Shown here: positions 7,881 to 15,280 of the stretch, piece after piece
Layout: each line of letters begins with the position of its first letter
Numbering within the stretch: the first letter of the stretch is position 1
From: Actinomycetes bacterium
GTDB taxonomy: Bacteria; Actinomycetota; Actinomycetes; Propionibacteriales; Propionibacteriaceae
Direction: 5' to 3'
Assembly (NCBI GenBank): GCA_023392635.1
Contig: JAEVYS010000033.1
Coordinates: 1-19,239, forward strand
Length of the DNA stretch: 19,239 nt
Position numbers and translations under genes: made by a program
Notes under the pieces: generated by a model
Databases searched by the model: none
Seen by the model: only the letters and a program-made list of their open reading frames with translations
Told to the model about the DNA's origin: nothing

Positions 7881-9001
7881 AGCCGGCCCCACACCTCGTC
7901 GATGGCCGCCTGGAGTTCCGCGCGCACCCAGGCCGGGTCGAGGTCTGCCGGGGGCACCACGTCGGCGGCGGACGCGACCCAGACCGGGTCGACCGCGCCC
8001 GCCGTGCGTACGGACGGCTGCAGTTCGAAGCCGCCGAGCCCGTCGAAGCCGAGGGACGCGGCCCCGTCCCTGGTCGCGGCCCGCCACAACTGCCCCGCCT
8101 GCCATCCTTCGCGGCGTCCGGACGCGAGCCGTTCGTGCAGGGCGAGCCCACGGGCCTCGGCGAACATGTCGATCACCGTGTGGGAATCGGAGCCGAGGGT
8201 GATCCTGGCTCCGGCCTCGCGCAGCGCGATGGAGGGGCCGATGCCGTCGGCCAGTTCCGCCTCCGTGGTCGGGCAGAAGCAGGCGAACGCGCCGGAGTGG
8301 CCCAGGGTGGTGATGTCGGCGTCGGTGAGGTGGGTGGCGTGGACGGCGGTGGCGCGAGGGCTCCAGACCCCGGCGTCGGCGAGCAGCCGCACCGGCGTCC
8401 GTCCGGTCGCGGCCAGGCAGGTGGCGTTCTCCGCCGGCTGCTCGGAGACATGGACGTGCAGGGGTGCCGTCGGCAACGCGGAGGCGACGACCGGCAGAGA
8501 CGCCTCGTCGACGGCGCGTACCGAGTGGATGGCCGCCCCGATCACGACGGCCGGGTTGTCGGCGTAGCGGGCGGCCAGATCCCTCACCCCGTTCGCCCAC
8601 GACTCCGCGTCCGGGTGGGTGAACCGCTGCTGCGCCGGGTGCAGCTCCTCCTCGCCGAAACCGGCACGCAGGTAGCACGTGTCGAGCAGGCAGATCCGCA
8701 GACCGACCTCCCAGGCGGCGGCGATCAACGCGTCCGCCATCGCGTGGGGGTCGGCGTAGGGCGTCCCGCCCGGTGCGGAGTGGACGTAGTGGAACTCGCC
8801 GACCGCACCGATGCCGGCCAGCGCCATCTCGGCGTACGTCGCGCGGGCGAGCCGGAAGAAGAGGTCCGGATCGAGGACGCCCGCCACCGCGTACATGCTG
8901 TCGCGCCACCCCCAGAAGTCCGCGCCGCCCACTGCGCGACCACGCAGCGCACGGTGGAACGCGTGGGAGTGGCAGTTGGCGAAGGCGGGATAGGTGGTCA
9001 T
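7877..9001 (-). CDS. hutF: formimidoylglutamate deiminase, compact form
   Basis: HutF deaminates N-formimino-L-glutamate to N-formyl-L-glutamate. The protein has 374 residues, whereas HutF proteins are usually about 450. It begins almost at the first metal motif, ANCHSHAFHRAL (H11, H13). Further expected residues are present: GEFHYVH (68-74), HVHVSEQ (182-188), VHATHL (220-225) and GSDSHT (270-275, D272). The N-terminal beta strands of the usual composite beta domain are missing, and the C-terminus (GGFELQPSVRTAGAVDPVW onwards) lacks the usual GxLxxGxxADLxVLD segment. The ATG at 9001 overlaps the upstream stop as ATGA and has a GGGAG ribosome site, so this start is well supported. All barrel residues expected for catalysis seem present. 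Confidence 0.88.
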   Translation of the reverse strand: MTTYPAFANCHSHAFHRALRGRAVGGADFWGWRDSMYAVAGVLDPDLFFRLARATYAEMALAGIGAVGEFHYVHSAPGGTPYADPHAMADALIAAAWEVGLRICLLDTCYLRAGFGEEELHPAQQRFTHPDAESWANGVRDLAARYADNPAVVIGAAIHSVRAVDEASLPVVASALPTAPLHVHVSEQPAENATCLAATGRTPVRLLADAGVWSPRATAVHATHLTDADITTLGHSGAFACFCPTTEAELADGIGPSIALREAGARITLGSDSHTVIDMFAEARGLALHERLASGRREGWQAGQLWRAATRDGAASLGFDGLGGFELQPSVRTAGAVDPVWVASAADVVPPADLDPAWVRAELQAAIDEVWGRL

Positions 9002-10281
9002 GCCAGCTCCCGGATCACGCGGGCCAGCGCGGCCGTCCCGGCCTCGATGTCCTCGGGCTCGGCCGACTCCTCGGGCGCGTGCGACACCCCCGTGGGGTTG
9101 CGGACGAACAGCATGGCGGTGGGCAGCCTCGCGGCGAGGATCCCCGCATCGTGGCCGGCGCCGGTGGCCAGCACCGGAGCGTCCAGCAGCGCCGCCAGCC
9201 GGTGGCGCAGGTCGACGTCGAACGCGACCGCGTCCGACGCCGACTCCGTCGTGAACTCCACGGTTGTCCCCTCCGCCACGGCCGCAGCCTTCGCCCGCGC
9301 CACGATGCCGGCGACCGTCGACTCCAGCGTCCGGCTATGGGAAGCGCGGGCGTCCAGCCAGGCGGACACCCGGGATGGGATCGAGTTGGTGCTGCCCGGT
9401 TCGACACGCAGCCGCCCGAAGGTCGCGCGCGCCTCGCCCGGACCGAGTTCGGAACCGTCCCCAATCTGGTCCGGACCGAGTTCGGAACCGTCCCCCATCT
9501 GGTCCGGACCGAGTTGGGGACGGTTCCTAATCCGGTCCACCCCGCTCGCCAGCTCCCGGGCGGCGAGGACGGTGGCGGCGTAGGCCAGCATCGGGTCGTG
9601 CCGGTCAGCCATTGCCGTCGCACCGGCGTGGTTGCCCTCCCCGCAGAAGTCGAAGCGGTAGCGGCCGTGCGGCCAGATGGCGGAGGCCACGCCGACCGCG
9701 GCCCCGCGCGGCGCCAGCCACCGCCCCTGCTCGACGTGTAGTTCAATGTATGACGAGACATCGTCCAGCCACGCGGACGGGCCGGCGGCGCGGGGATCGC
9801 GTCCCTGGGCCCGCATCGCCTCGGCGAGGGACGTTCCGGCGTCATCGCGCAGGGCGAACGCCCGTCCCGCATCGAGCGCCCCGGTCGCGAGTCGGGACCC
9901 CAGGCACGCGATGCCGAAGCGCCCGCCCTCCTCGTCGGCGAAGTTGACCACCCCGAGCGGACGCGCTGGTGTCCAGCCCTCCGCCCTGAGCCCGGCCACC
10001 GCTGCGAACGCCGAGGCGACGCCGAGCGGCCCGTCGAGGGGGCCGCCCTCGGGCACCGAGTCGAGGTGCGAGCCCACCAGCAGCCCGTTCGGCCCGGTAC
10101 CCCACCAGGCCACCTGGTTGCCGTTGCCGTCCTCGGTCAGCTCCAGGCCGAGCGCCGCCGCCTGTGCGGCGAACCATTCGCGCAGCGCCATCGTGGCCGG
10201 GTCCCAGGCCAGACGGGTGTAGCCGCCGCGAGGCGTGCGTCCGATCGCCTCGAGGTCGGCCAGAAGGTCGACGGTGCTCAT
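8998..10281 (-). CDS. M20-family amidohydrolase (allantoate amidohydrolase-like) in hut operon
   Basis: The 427-residue protein belongs to the M20 hydantoinase/carbamoylase/allantoate amidohydrolase group. Metal and catalytic residues are visible: SHLD (H72, D74), PLDGPLG (D83), ADEEGGRF (E117, E118), ELHVEQG (H182), GNHAGATAM and, near the end, AGHDAG and SHAPEE. These enzymes cleave N-carbamoyl or similar amide bonds of amino acids. The place between hutU and hutF, and the absence of a classical HutG, suggest it removes the formyl group of N-formylglutamate; this is inference. The dimerization domain carries a 33-residue insertion (about 249-281), with the 11-residue unit GPDQ(M/I)GDGSEL twice, encoded by three copies of a palindromic DNA repeat. 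The frame stays open. The ATG start at 10281 overlaps the hutU stop as ATGA. Confidence 0.88.
   Translation of the reverse strand: MSTVDLLADLEAIGRTPRGGYTRLAWDPATMALREWFAAQAAALGLELTEDGNGNQVAWWGTGPNGLLVGSHLDSVPEGGPLDGPLGVASAFAAVAGLRAEGWTPARPLGVVNFADEEGGRFGIACLGSRLATGALDAGRAFALRDDAGTSLAEAMRAQGRDPRAAGPSAWLDDVSSYIELHVEQGRWLAPRGAAVGVASAIWPHGRYRFDFCGEGNHAGATAMADRHDPMLAYAATVLAARELASGVDRIRNRPQLGPDQMGDGSELGPDQIGDGSELGPGEARATFGRLRVEPGSTNSIPSRVSAWLDARASHSRTLESTVAGIVARAKAAAVAEGTTVEFTTESASDAVAFDVDLRHRLAALLDAPVLATGAGHDAGILAARLPTAMLFVRNPTGVSHAPEESAEPEDIEAGTAALARVIRELA
9440..9538. repeat. three tandem copies of a 33-bp palindromic repeat inside the M20 gene
   Basis: Units lie at 9440-9472, 9473-9505 and 9506-9538, directly abutting. 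Each begins GGACC and ends GGTCC. The first two have the core GGAACCGTCCCC on the plus strand; the third is inverted (GGGGACGGTTCC). They share the consensus with the pair at 17779-17862. Each unit is 33 bp, so three add 99 bp and keep the reading frame. In the first two units the gene frame would read TCC TAA TTC with the consensus but actually reads TCC GAA CTC, so the stop is absent. Confidence 0.93.
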
Positions 10282-11924
10282 GGCATCGGGATCCGGACGC
10301 CCCGCTCGGCCGCCACCTCGCGGGCGCGGTCGTAGCCGGCATCGACGTGCCGCATCACGCCCGTGCCCGGGTCGTTGGTCAGCACCCGCTCGATCTTGCG
10401 GGCGGCGAGCTCGGTGCCGTCAGCCACCACCACCTGCCCCGCGTGGAGGGAGCGCCCGATGCCGACGCCGCCGCCGTGGTGGATCGACACCCACGTCGCA
10501 CCGGAGGCGGTGTTCAGCAGGGCGTTGAGCAACGGCCAGTCGGCGATCGCGTCAGACCCGTCCGCCATGGCCTCGGTCTCCCGGTAGGGCGAGGCCACCG
10601 AGCCCGAGTCGAGGTGGTCGCGTCCGATCACGATCGGCGCGCTCAACGCGCCGGAGGCGACCATCTCGTTGAACTTCAGCCCGGCGCGATGGCGCTCGCC
10701 GTAGCCGAGCCAGCAGATCCGGGCCGGCAGGCCTTCGAAGTGCACCAACTCGCCGGCCTTCGTGATCCATCGCCGCAGGTGCTCGTCGTCGGGGAAGAGC
10801 TCCAGGATCGCGCGGTCGGTGGCGGCGATGTCGGCCGGGTCGCCGGACAGGGCCGCCCAGCGGAACGGGCCCTTGCCCTCGCAGAACAACGGACGGATGT
10901 AGGCCGGCACGAAGCCGGGGAACGCGAAGGCCCGCTCATAGCCCCCCAGCTCGGCCTCGGCGCGAAGGGAGTTCCCGTAGTCGAACACCTCCGCACCGGT
11001 GTCGGCGAAACCGACCATGGCCTCGACGTGCTTCGCCATCGAGGCCCGGGCCTTCTCGGTGAAGCCGGACGGGTCGGCTGCAGCGGCGGTGTGCCAGTCC
11101 TCGACCGCGATGCCGATCGGCAGGTAGCTCAGCGGGTCGTGGGCACTGGTCTGGTCGGTGACGACGTCGATCGCGACGCCGTCGGCCAGCAGCCGGGGGA
11201 AGACCTCTGCCGCGTTGCCCACCAGGCCGACGGAGACCGGACGCCGTTCGGCCTTGGCTGCCAGCACCCGGGCCACGGCCTCGTCGTAGTCCGAGGTGTA
11301 CTCGTCGAGGTAGCCGTGCTCGACGCGGCGGGCGAGGCGGGTCGCGTCCACGTCGACGATCAGCACGGCGCCCTCGTTCATGGTGACCGCCAGCGGCTGC
11401 GCCCCACCCATGCCGCCGCACCCGGCGGTGAGGGTGAGGGTGCCGGCCAGAGTGCCGCCGAACCGCTTGCGAGCGACGGCGCCAAACGTCTCGTAGGTGC
11501 CCTGCAGGATGCCCTGGGTACCGATGTAGATCCACGAACCCGCGGTCATCTGGCCGTACATCGTGAGGCCCAGCGCCTCCAGGCGGCGGAACTCGGGCCA
11601 GGTGGCCCAGTCGCCCACCAGGTTGGAGTTGGCGATCAGCACCCGGGGCGCCCACTCGTGGGTCCGGAACACCCCGACCGGCTTGCCGGACTGCACCAGA
11701 AGGGTCTCGTCCGGCTCGAGGTCGCGCAGCGTGGCGGTGATCGCCTCGAAGGCGTCCCAGGAGCGGGCCGCGCGCCCGGTGCCGCCGTACACGACGAGGT
11801 CGTCGGGACGCTCGGCCACCTCCGGGTCGAGGTTGTTCATCAGCATCCGCAGCGGCGCCTCGGTCTGCCAGCACTTCGCGCTCAGCTCGGTGCCCCGCGG
11901 GGCGCGGACGGGCTCGTGGTTCAT
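10278..11924 (-). CDS. hutU: urocanate hydratase
   Basis: HutU adds water to urocanate to give 4-imidazolone-5-propionate, using tightly bound NAD+ as an electrophile. The 548-residue protein has the full family pattern: YGGTGRAARSWDAFEAI (46-62), MYGQMTAGSWIYIGTQGI (122-139), the glycine-rich TAGCGGMGGAQ (166-176), DYGNSLRAEA (315-324), ALSGDPADI (358-366) and LPARICWLGYGER (399-411). C404 in the last is the likely counterpart of the conserved active-site cysteine. SIHHGGGVGIG near the C-terminus is also typical. ATG at 11924 overlaps the hutH stop as ATGA and has the ribosome site AAGGAGA 5 nt upstream, within hutH. Nothing appears truncated. Confidence 0.96.
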   Translation of the reverse strand: MNHEPVRAPRGTELSAKCWQTEAPLRMLMNNLDPEVAERPDDLVVYGGTGRAARSWDAFEAITATLRDLEPDETLLVQSGKPVGVFRTHEWAPRVLIANSNLVGDWATWPEFRRLEALGLTMYGQMTAGSWIYIGTQGILQGTYETFGAVARKRFGGTLAGTLTLTAGCGGMGGAQPLAVTMNEGAVLIVDVDATRLARRVEHGYLDEYTSDYDEAVARVLAAKAERRPVSVGLVGNAAEVFPRLLADGVAIDVVTDQTSAHDPLSYLPIGIAVEDWHTAAAADPSGFTEKARASMAKHVEAMVGFADTGAEVFDYGNSLRAEAELGGYERAFAFPGFVPAYIRPLFCEGKGPFRWAALSGDPADIAATDRAILELFPDDEHLRRWITKAGELVHFEGLPARICWLGYGERHRAGLKFNEMVASGALSAPIVIGRDHLDSGSVASPYRETEAMADGSDAIADWPLLNALLNTASGATWVSIHHGGGVGIGRSLHAGQVVVADGTELAARKIERVLTNDPGTGVMRHVDAGYDRAREVAAERGVRIPMP

Positions 11925-13441
11925 GAGTTCTCCTTCGCTGCCGCCACCAGCGCGCCGCTGGTGACGAGTCGGTAGGTCGCTTCGATCTCCGGCGCGAGGA
12001 ACCGGTCCGCACCCGGCCCCGGAACGGCCTCGCGCAGCCGCTCGATCGCCGCGCCGGTCGCGGCACCGGGACGAAGCGGTGCGCGCAGGTCGATGGCCCG
12101 GGCCGCGGTGAGCACCTCGATGGCGAGGACGCGCGCGAGCCCGTCGACGGCCGTGCGCAGCTTGCGGCCGGCGGACCAGCCCATCGAGACGTGGTCCTCC
12201 TGGAGGGCGCTGGACGGGATCGAGTCCACGCTCGCCGGGACGGCCAGGCGCTTGAGCGTCGAGACGATGCCCGCCTGCGTGTACTGGGCGATCATCAGGC
12301 CGGAGTCGATGCCCGGGTCGTCGGCCAGGAACGGCGGAAGCCCCCGGTTGCGGGTGACGTCGAGGAACCGGTCCGTGCGACGCTCGCTGATCCCGGCGAC
12401 GTCCGCCACCCCGATGGCCAGGAAGTCGAGCACGTGCGCCACCGGGGCGCCGTGGAAGTTGCCGTGCGACTCCACCCGTCCGTCGTCGAGCACCGAGGGA
12501 TTGTCGATCGAGGCCGCCAGTTCACGCTCGGCGATGCCGGCCGCGTAGCCCATCGCGTCCCGCAGGCTGCCGTGCACCTGCGGGGTGCAGCGCAGCGAGT
12601 AGGCGTCCTGCACCACCCCGTCGCCGTGCCGGTGACTGGCCACGAGAGGCGAACCGGCCAGGAAGCGACGCAGGTTGGCCGCGCTCTCGCCCTGCCCCAC
12701 CTGGGGACGCAGCGCCATGAGGTCGGCAGCGAAGGTACGGTCGGTGCCGAGTTGGCCCTCGATGCTCATCGCCGCAGCGAGGTCGGCGGTGTCGAGCAAC
12801 ACCTCGAGATCGGCCAGCGCGAGCACCAACATGCCCAGCATGCCGTCGGTGCCGTTGATCAGCGCCAGGCCCTCCTTCTCCGCGAGCACCACCGGCGACA
12901 GCCCCTGGTCGGCGAGCGCCTCGGCCGTCGGGCGGGGGACGCCCGCGTCGAGCACCTCTCCCTCACCGATCAGCACCAGGGCGCAGTGCGCCAGCGGCGC
13001 GAGGTCGCCGGAGCACCCGAGGCTGCCGTATTCGTGCACCATCGGGACGAGCGGCGAGTTGAGCAGCGCGGCGTAGGCCCTCGCCGTCTCCAGCCGGACG
13101 CCGCTGTGCCCGCCGGCGAGCGTCTTCAGCCGCAGGAGCATCAGGGCCCGGACGACCTCCGGCTCGACGGCCGGCCCGTTGCCGGCGGCGTGCGAGCGGA
13201 TGAGGCTGCGCTGGAGGCGGGTCCGTTCGGAAGGGGGGATGCTGCGGGTGGCCAGGGCGCCGAAGCCGGTGGACACGCCGTACACGCCGTCCTCGGTGGC
13301 CGCGAGGCCGTCGATGATGCTCCGGGACCGAGCGATGGCCTCCTCGGCCTCCGGGGTGAGCCGAACGGAAGCGCCACGCCGGGCGACGGCCACCACGTCG
13401 GAGCGGTGCAGCGGGCCGGTGCCCAGCGAGATCTCGAGCAT
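11921..13441 (-). CDS. hutH: histidine ammonia-lyase
   Basis: HutH removes ammonia from L-histidine to form urocanate, the entry step of the pathway. With the start at 13441 it has 506 residues, the usual length. Active-site features are Y54 in YGVSTGFG, the MIO-forming segment GSLGCSGDLAPLAH (C143-S144-G145 in place of the usual Ala-Ser-Gly), QDAYSLRCTPQVHG in the middle and QEDHVSMG near residue 400. The Cys variant of the MIO triad occurs, as I recall, in Streptomyces HutH, so activity is expected. No ribosome site precedes 13441; an in-frame ATG at 13462 would add seven residues and also lacks one. Longer starts would run into the operator and iclR. This is the first gene of the hut operon. 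Confidence 0.95.
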   Translation of the reverse strand: MLEISLGTGPLHRSDVVAVARRGASVRLTPEAEEAIARSRSIIDGLAATEDGVYGVSTGFGALATRSIPPSERTRLQRSLIRSHAAGNGPAVEPEVVRALMLLRLKTLAGGHSGVRLETARAYAALLNSPLVPMVHEYGSLGCSGDLAPLAHCALVLIGEGEVLDAGVPRPTAEALADQGLSPVVLAEKEGLALINGTDGMLGMLVLALADLEVLLDTADLAAAMSIEGQLGTDRTFAADLMALRPQVGQGESAANLRRFLAGSPLVASHRHGDGVVQDAYSLRCTPQVHGSLRDAMGYAAGIAERELAASIDNPSVLDDGRVESHGNFHGAPVAHVLDFLAIGVADVAGISERRTDRFLDVTRNRGLPPFLADDPGIDSGLMIAQYTQAGIVSTLKRLAVPASVDSIPSSALQEDHVSMGWSAGRKLRTAVDGLARVLAIEVLTAARAIDLRAPLRPGAATGAAIERLREAVPGPGADRFLAPEIEATYRLVTSGALVAAAKENS

Positions 13442-13491
13442 GACCGTATTCAACCCTCGCATGGGCGGAGGATGAACGGTCCGTGAGGGAC

Positions 13492-13497
13492 TAGTGT
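13492..13497 (+). promoter_or_regulatory. candidate -10 hexamer for the iclR-type gene
   Basis: TAGTGT fits TANNNT and lies 23 nt upstream of the ATG at 13521. It overlaps the left arm of the inverted repeat at 13495-13512, so a protein bound there would block polymerase. No clear -35 was seen. Confidence 0.35.
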
Positions 13498-13512
13498 CTC
13501 GGATACGAGACA
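13495..13512. promoter_or_regulatory. perfect inverted repeat, candidate operator between hutH and iclR
   Basis: TGTCTCG-GATA-CGAGACA is a perfect 7-4-7 inverted repeat in the divergent hutH/iclR gap. It lies 54 bp before the hutH start and 8 bp before the regulator start, overlapping the candidate iclR -10. Placement and symmetry suggest the site where the IclR-type protein controls itself and the hut operon. Binding is inferred. Confidence 0.65.
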
Positions 13513-13520
13513 GGAGCCAG

Positions 13521-14264
13521 ATGAGTCGTCCGGTACCCGCGGCCACCGCAGCGCTCCAGGTGCTGCGCTACCTCTCCGGACGCACCACCCCGGTGCCCGC
13601 CGTGCGGATCGCGCAGGAGGTGGGCCTGCCCCGGTCCACCACCTACCACCTCCTGCATGCGATGGCCGAGCAGGCGTTCGTGGTGCACTACCCCGAGGAC
13701 CGGTCGTGGGGTGTGGGCGTCGCCGCCTGGGAGGTCGGGCAGGGCTACACCCGGCAGGAGCCGCTGAGCCGGCTGGCCCGCATCCCGCTGGCCCGGCTCG
13801 TCGACTCGCTCGGCCTGTCCGCCCACCTCGCGGTGCTCCTGGGCAGCGACGTGGTCTACCTCGTCGAGGAGCGGGCCGCCGGGCGAGCGCGGCTGGTGAG
13901 CGACGTCGGCGTCCGGCTGCCCGCGCACCTGACGGCGTCCGGAAGGGCGATCCTCGCCGGGCTGTCGCCGGCACAGGTCCGGGCTCTCTACCCGTCGCGG
14001 GAGCGATTGGTTCGACGGACGGACGCCGGGCCGGCGTCACTCGCCGAGTTGAGGGCGATCCTGGCCGCGACCAGGCGGCGCGGCTACGCCGAGGAGGACT
14101 CCGAGGTCACCGAAGGCTTCGCCTCGGTGGCGGTGGCGCTGCAATCCCCGTCCAACCTCGCCGCGATCGCGGTCACGTGGCAGTCACCCCTCCCCGGCGA
14201 GCAGGGTGAGGTGCTGCACCGATTGCGGGCGACCGCCGCCACGCTCGAAGCTAGGCTGCGCTGA
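13521..14264 (+). CDS. IclR-family transcriptional regulator, likely of the hut operon
   Basis: The 247-residue protein has an N-terminal winged helix-turn-helix (about 5-65: AALQVLRYLSG, IAQEVGLPRSTTYHLLHAM). A C-terminal IclR effector domain follows, with VRLPAHLTASGRAILAGLSP, EEDSEVTEGFASVAVAL and LAAIAVTW. IclR proteins usually bind a small metabolite there and act as dimers on palindromes. The ATG at 13521 is chosen because the HTH begins directly after it and AGGAG lies 4 nt upstream; the longer GTG start at 13494 would begin inside the inverted repeat. Divergence from hutH and the palindrome suggest control of hut genes, possibly with urocanate or histidine as effector. The effector is not visible from sequence. 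Confidence 0.88.
   Translation: MSRPVPAATAALQVLRYLSGRTTPVPAVRIAQEVGLPRSTTYHLLHAMAEQAFVVHYPEDRSWGVGVAAWEVGQGYTRQEPLSRLARIPLARLVDSLGLSAHLAVLLGSDVVYLVEERAAGRARLVSDVGVRLPAHLTASGRAILAGLSPAQVRALYPSRERLVRRTDAGPASLAELRAILAATRRRGYAEEDSEVTEGFASVAVALQSPSNLAAIAVTWQSPLPGEQGEVLHRLRATAATLEARLR
14252..14257 (+). promoter_or_regulatory. leaderless-type -10 for the aldo/keto reductase gene
   Basis: TAGGCT ends 7 nt before the ATG at 14265, the spacing expected if transcription starts at the A of the start codon. It lies inside the last codons of the iclR-type gene, and no ribosome site precedes the ATG. No -35 was found. Confidence 0.45.
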
Positions 14265-15197
14265 ATGAAGACCTTCACGCTGCCACACACCGACATCACC
14301 GTCCCCGCCGTCGTCACCGGCGTGATGCGCATCCAGGAGAAGACGGACGTCGAGGTGCAGCAGCTCTTCGACGCGTCCCTGGCCGCCGGCATCAACTTCT
14401 TCGACCACGCGGACATCTACGGCTCGAGCGTCCACGGCTGCGAGCGCCGGTTCGCCGAGGCGCTGAAGCTCAGCCCGTCCCAGCGGGCGGAGATCACCCT
14501 CCAGAGCAAGGCCGGCATCGTGCCGGAGGGCCCGTACTTCGACTTCTCCTGCGCGCACCTCGTGGAGGCCGTCAACGGGTCGCTGGCCGCACTGCAGACC
14601 GATTACCTCGACATCCTGCTGCTCCACCGCCCGGATGCCCTGGTCGAGCCCGAGGAGGTCGCCCGGGCGTTCGACGAGTTGTCCGCGGCGGGCAAGGTGC
14701 GGGCATTCGGCGTGTCCAACCACACTCCCGCCCAGATCGAGCTGCTCAAGAAGTACGTCCGCCAGCCCCTGGTCGCGAACCAGTTGCAGCTGTCGATCAC
14801 GCACGCGCCGATCGTGGCGCAGGGCGTGGCGATGAACATGGCCGGCCTGGACCAGTCCCTGAGCCGCGACCTCGGCGTCCTCGACTACTGCCGCCTCAAC
14901 GAGATCACCGTGCAGGCGTGGTCGCCGTTCCAGGCGGGGTTCTTCACGGGCGTCTTCCTCGGCAATCCGGACTTCCCCGAGCTGAACGGCGTGATCGACC
15001 GGCTCGCAGCGAAGTACGAGGTGGCGGCGGAGGCGATCGCCACCGCGTGGATCACGCGCCACCCGGCGCGGATGCAGGTCGTCCTCGGCACGACGAACCC
15101 CGACCGCGTGCGGGCGTCCGCGCTCGGTGCGGACGTCGACCTCACCCGTCCGGAGTGGTACGAGCTCTACCGTGCGGCCGGCCACACCGTGCCCTGA
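14265..15197 (+). CDS. aldo/keto reductase, YdhF-like
   Basis: This 310-residue protein has the AKR catalytic tetrad: D47 and Y52 in FFDHADIYG, K82 in LQSKAGI and H121 in LLLHRPD. Later family features are VRAFGVSNHTPAQIELL, QAWSPFQAGFF and ITRHPARMQVVLGTTNPDRV. The set resembles the E. coli YdhF / Bacillus YcsN group. It should reduce a carbonyl with NADPH in the cytoplasm; the substrate is unknown. The ATG follows the stop of the iclR-type gene with no gap (TGA ATG), and a -10 hexamer 7 nt upstream suggests a leaderless transcript. It may be read from both its own and the iclR promoter. Nothing ties it to histidine breakdown apart from position. Confidence 0.88.
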   Translation: MKTFTLPHTDITVPAVVTGVMRIQEKTDVEVQQLFDASLAAGINFFDHADIYGSSVHGCERRFAEALKLSPSQRAEITLQSKAGIVPEGPYFDFSCAHLVEAVNGSLAALQTDYLDILLLHRPDALVEPEEVARAFDELSAAGKVRAFGVSNHTPAQIELLKKYVRQPLVANQLQLSITHAPIVAQGVAMNMAGLDQSLSRDLGVLDYCRLNEITVQAWSPFQAGFFTGVFLGNPDFPELNGVIDRLAAKYEVAAEAIATAWITRHPARMQVVLGTTNPDRVRASALGADVDLTRPEWYELYRAAGHTVP

Positions 15198-15280
15198 CCT
15201 CGACGCTCCTGGTGGGGGCCCACGGCGCGCCGCAACGAAATGGTCCCCACCGCAGCGCAGTTGTTGATTGACTCCCTGCT

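Noticed and set aside
6750..8909. 719-residue minus-strand open frame as a fused HutI with a long N-terminal domain
   Set aside because: The upstream 343 codons are hutF read in another frame; they are Arg/Pro-rich without family features, and GTG at 7880 gives a normal HutI length.
8998..9100. Frameshift that cut the N-terminus off hutF
   Set aside because: The sequence upstream of the hutF ATG is the intact C-terminus of the M20 protein, and no beta-domain remnants are found in other frames; the ATGA overlap looks native.
9440..9538. Tandem 33-bp repeats taken as a CRISPR array
   Set aside because: The units abut with no spacers, one is inverted, each is palindromic throughout, and they lie inside an open M20 gene with no cas genes nearby.
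10164..11975. 603-codon plus-strand open frame opposite hutU
   Set aside because: It is the antisense shadow of a clear urocanate hydratase; long antisense frames are expected at this GC content. The same applies to the frames at 2828-4474, 12191-13486, 1096-2268 and 10-963.
13494..13520. Longer GTG start for the IclR-type regulator
   Set aside because: It would begin inside the perfect inverted repeat and has no ribosome site, while ATG at 13521 has AGGAG and fits the HTH start.
15211..15251. GGTGGGG/CCCCACC inverted repeat as a terminator after the aldo/keto reductase
   Set aside because: The 7-bp arms are 27 nt apart and no T tract follows; this could be chance in GC-rich DNA.
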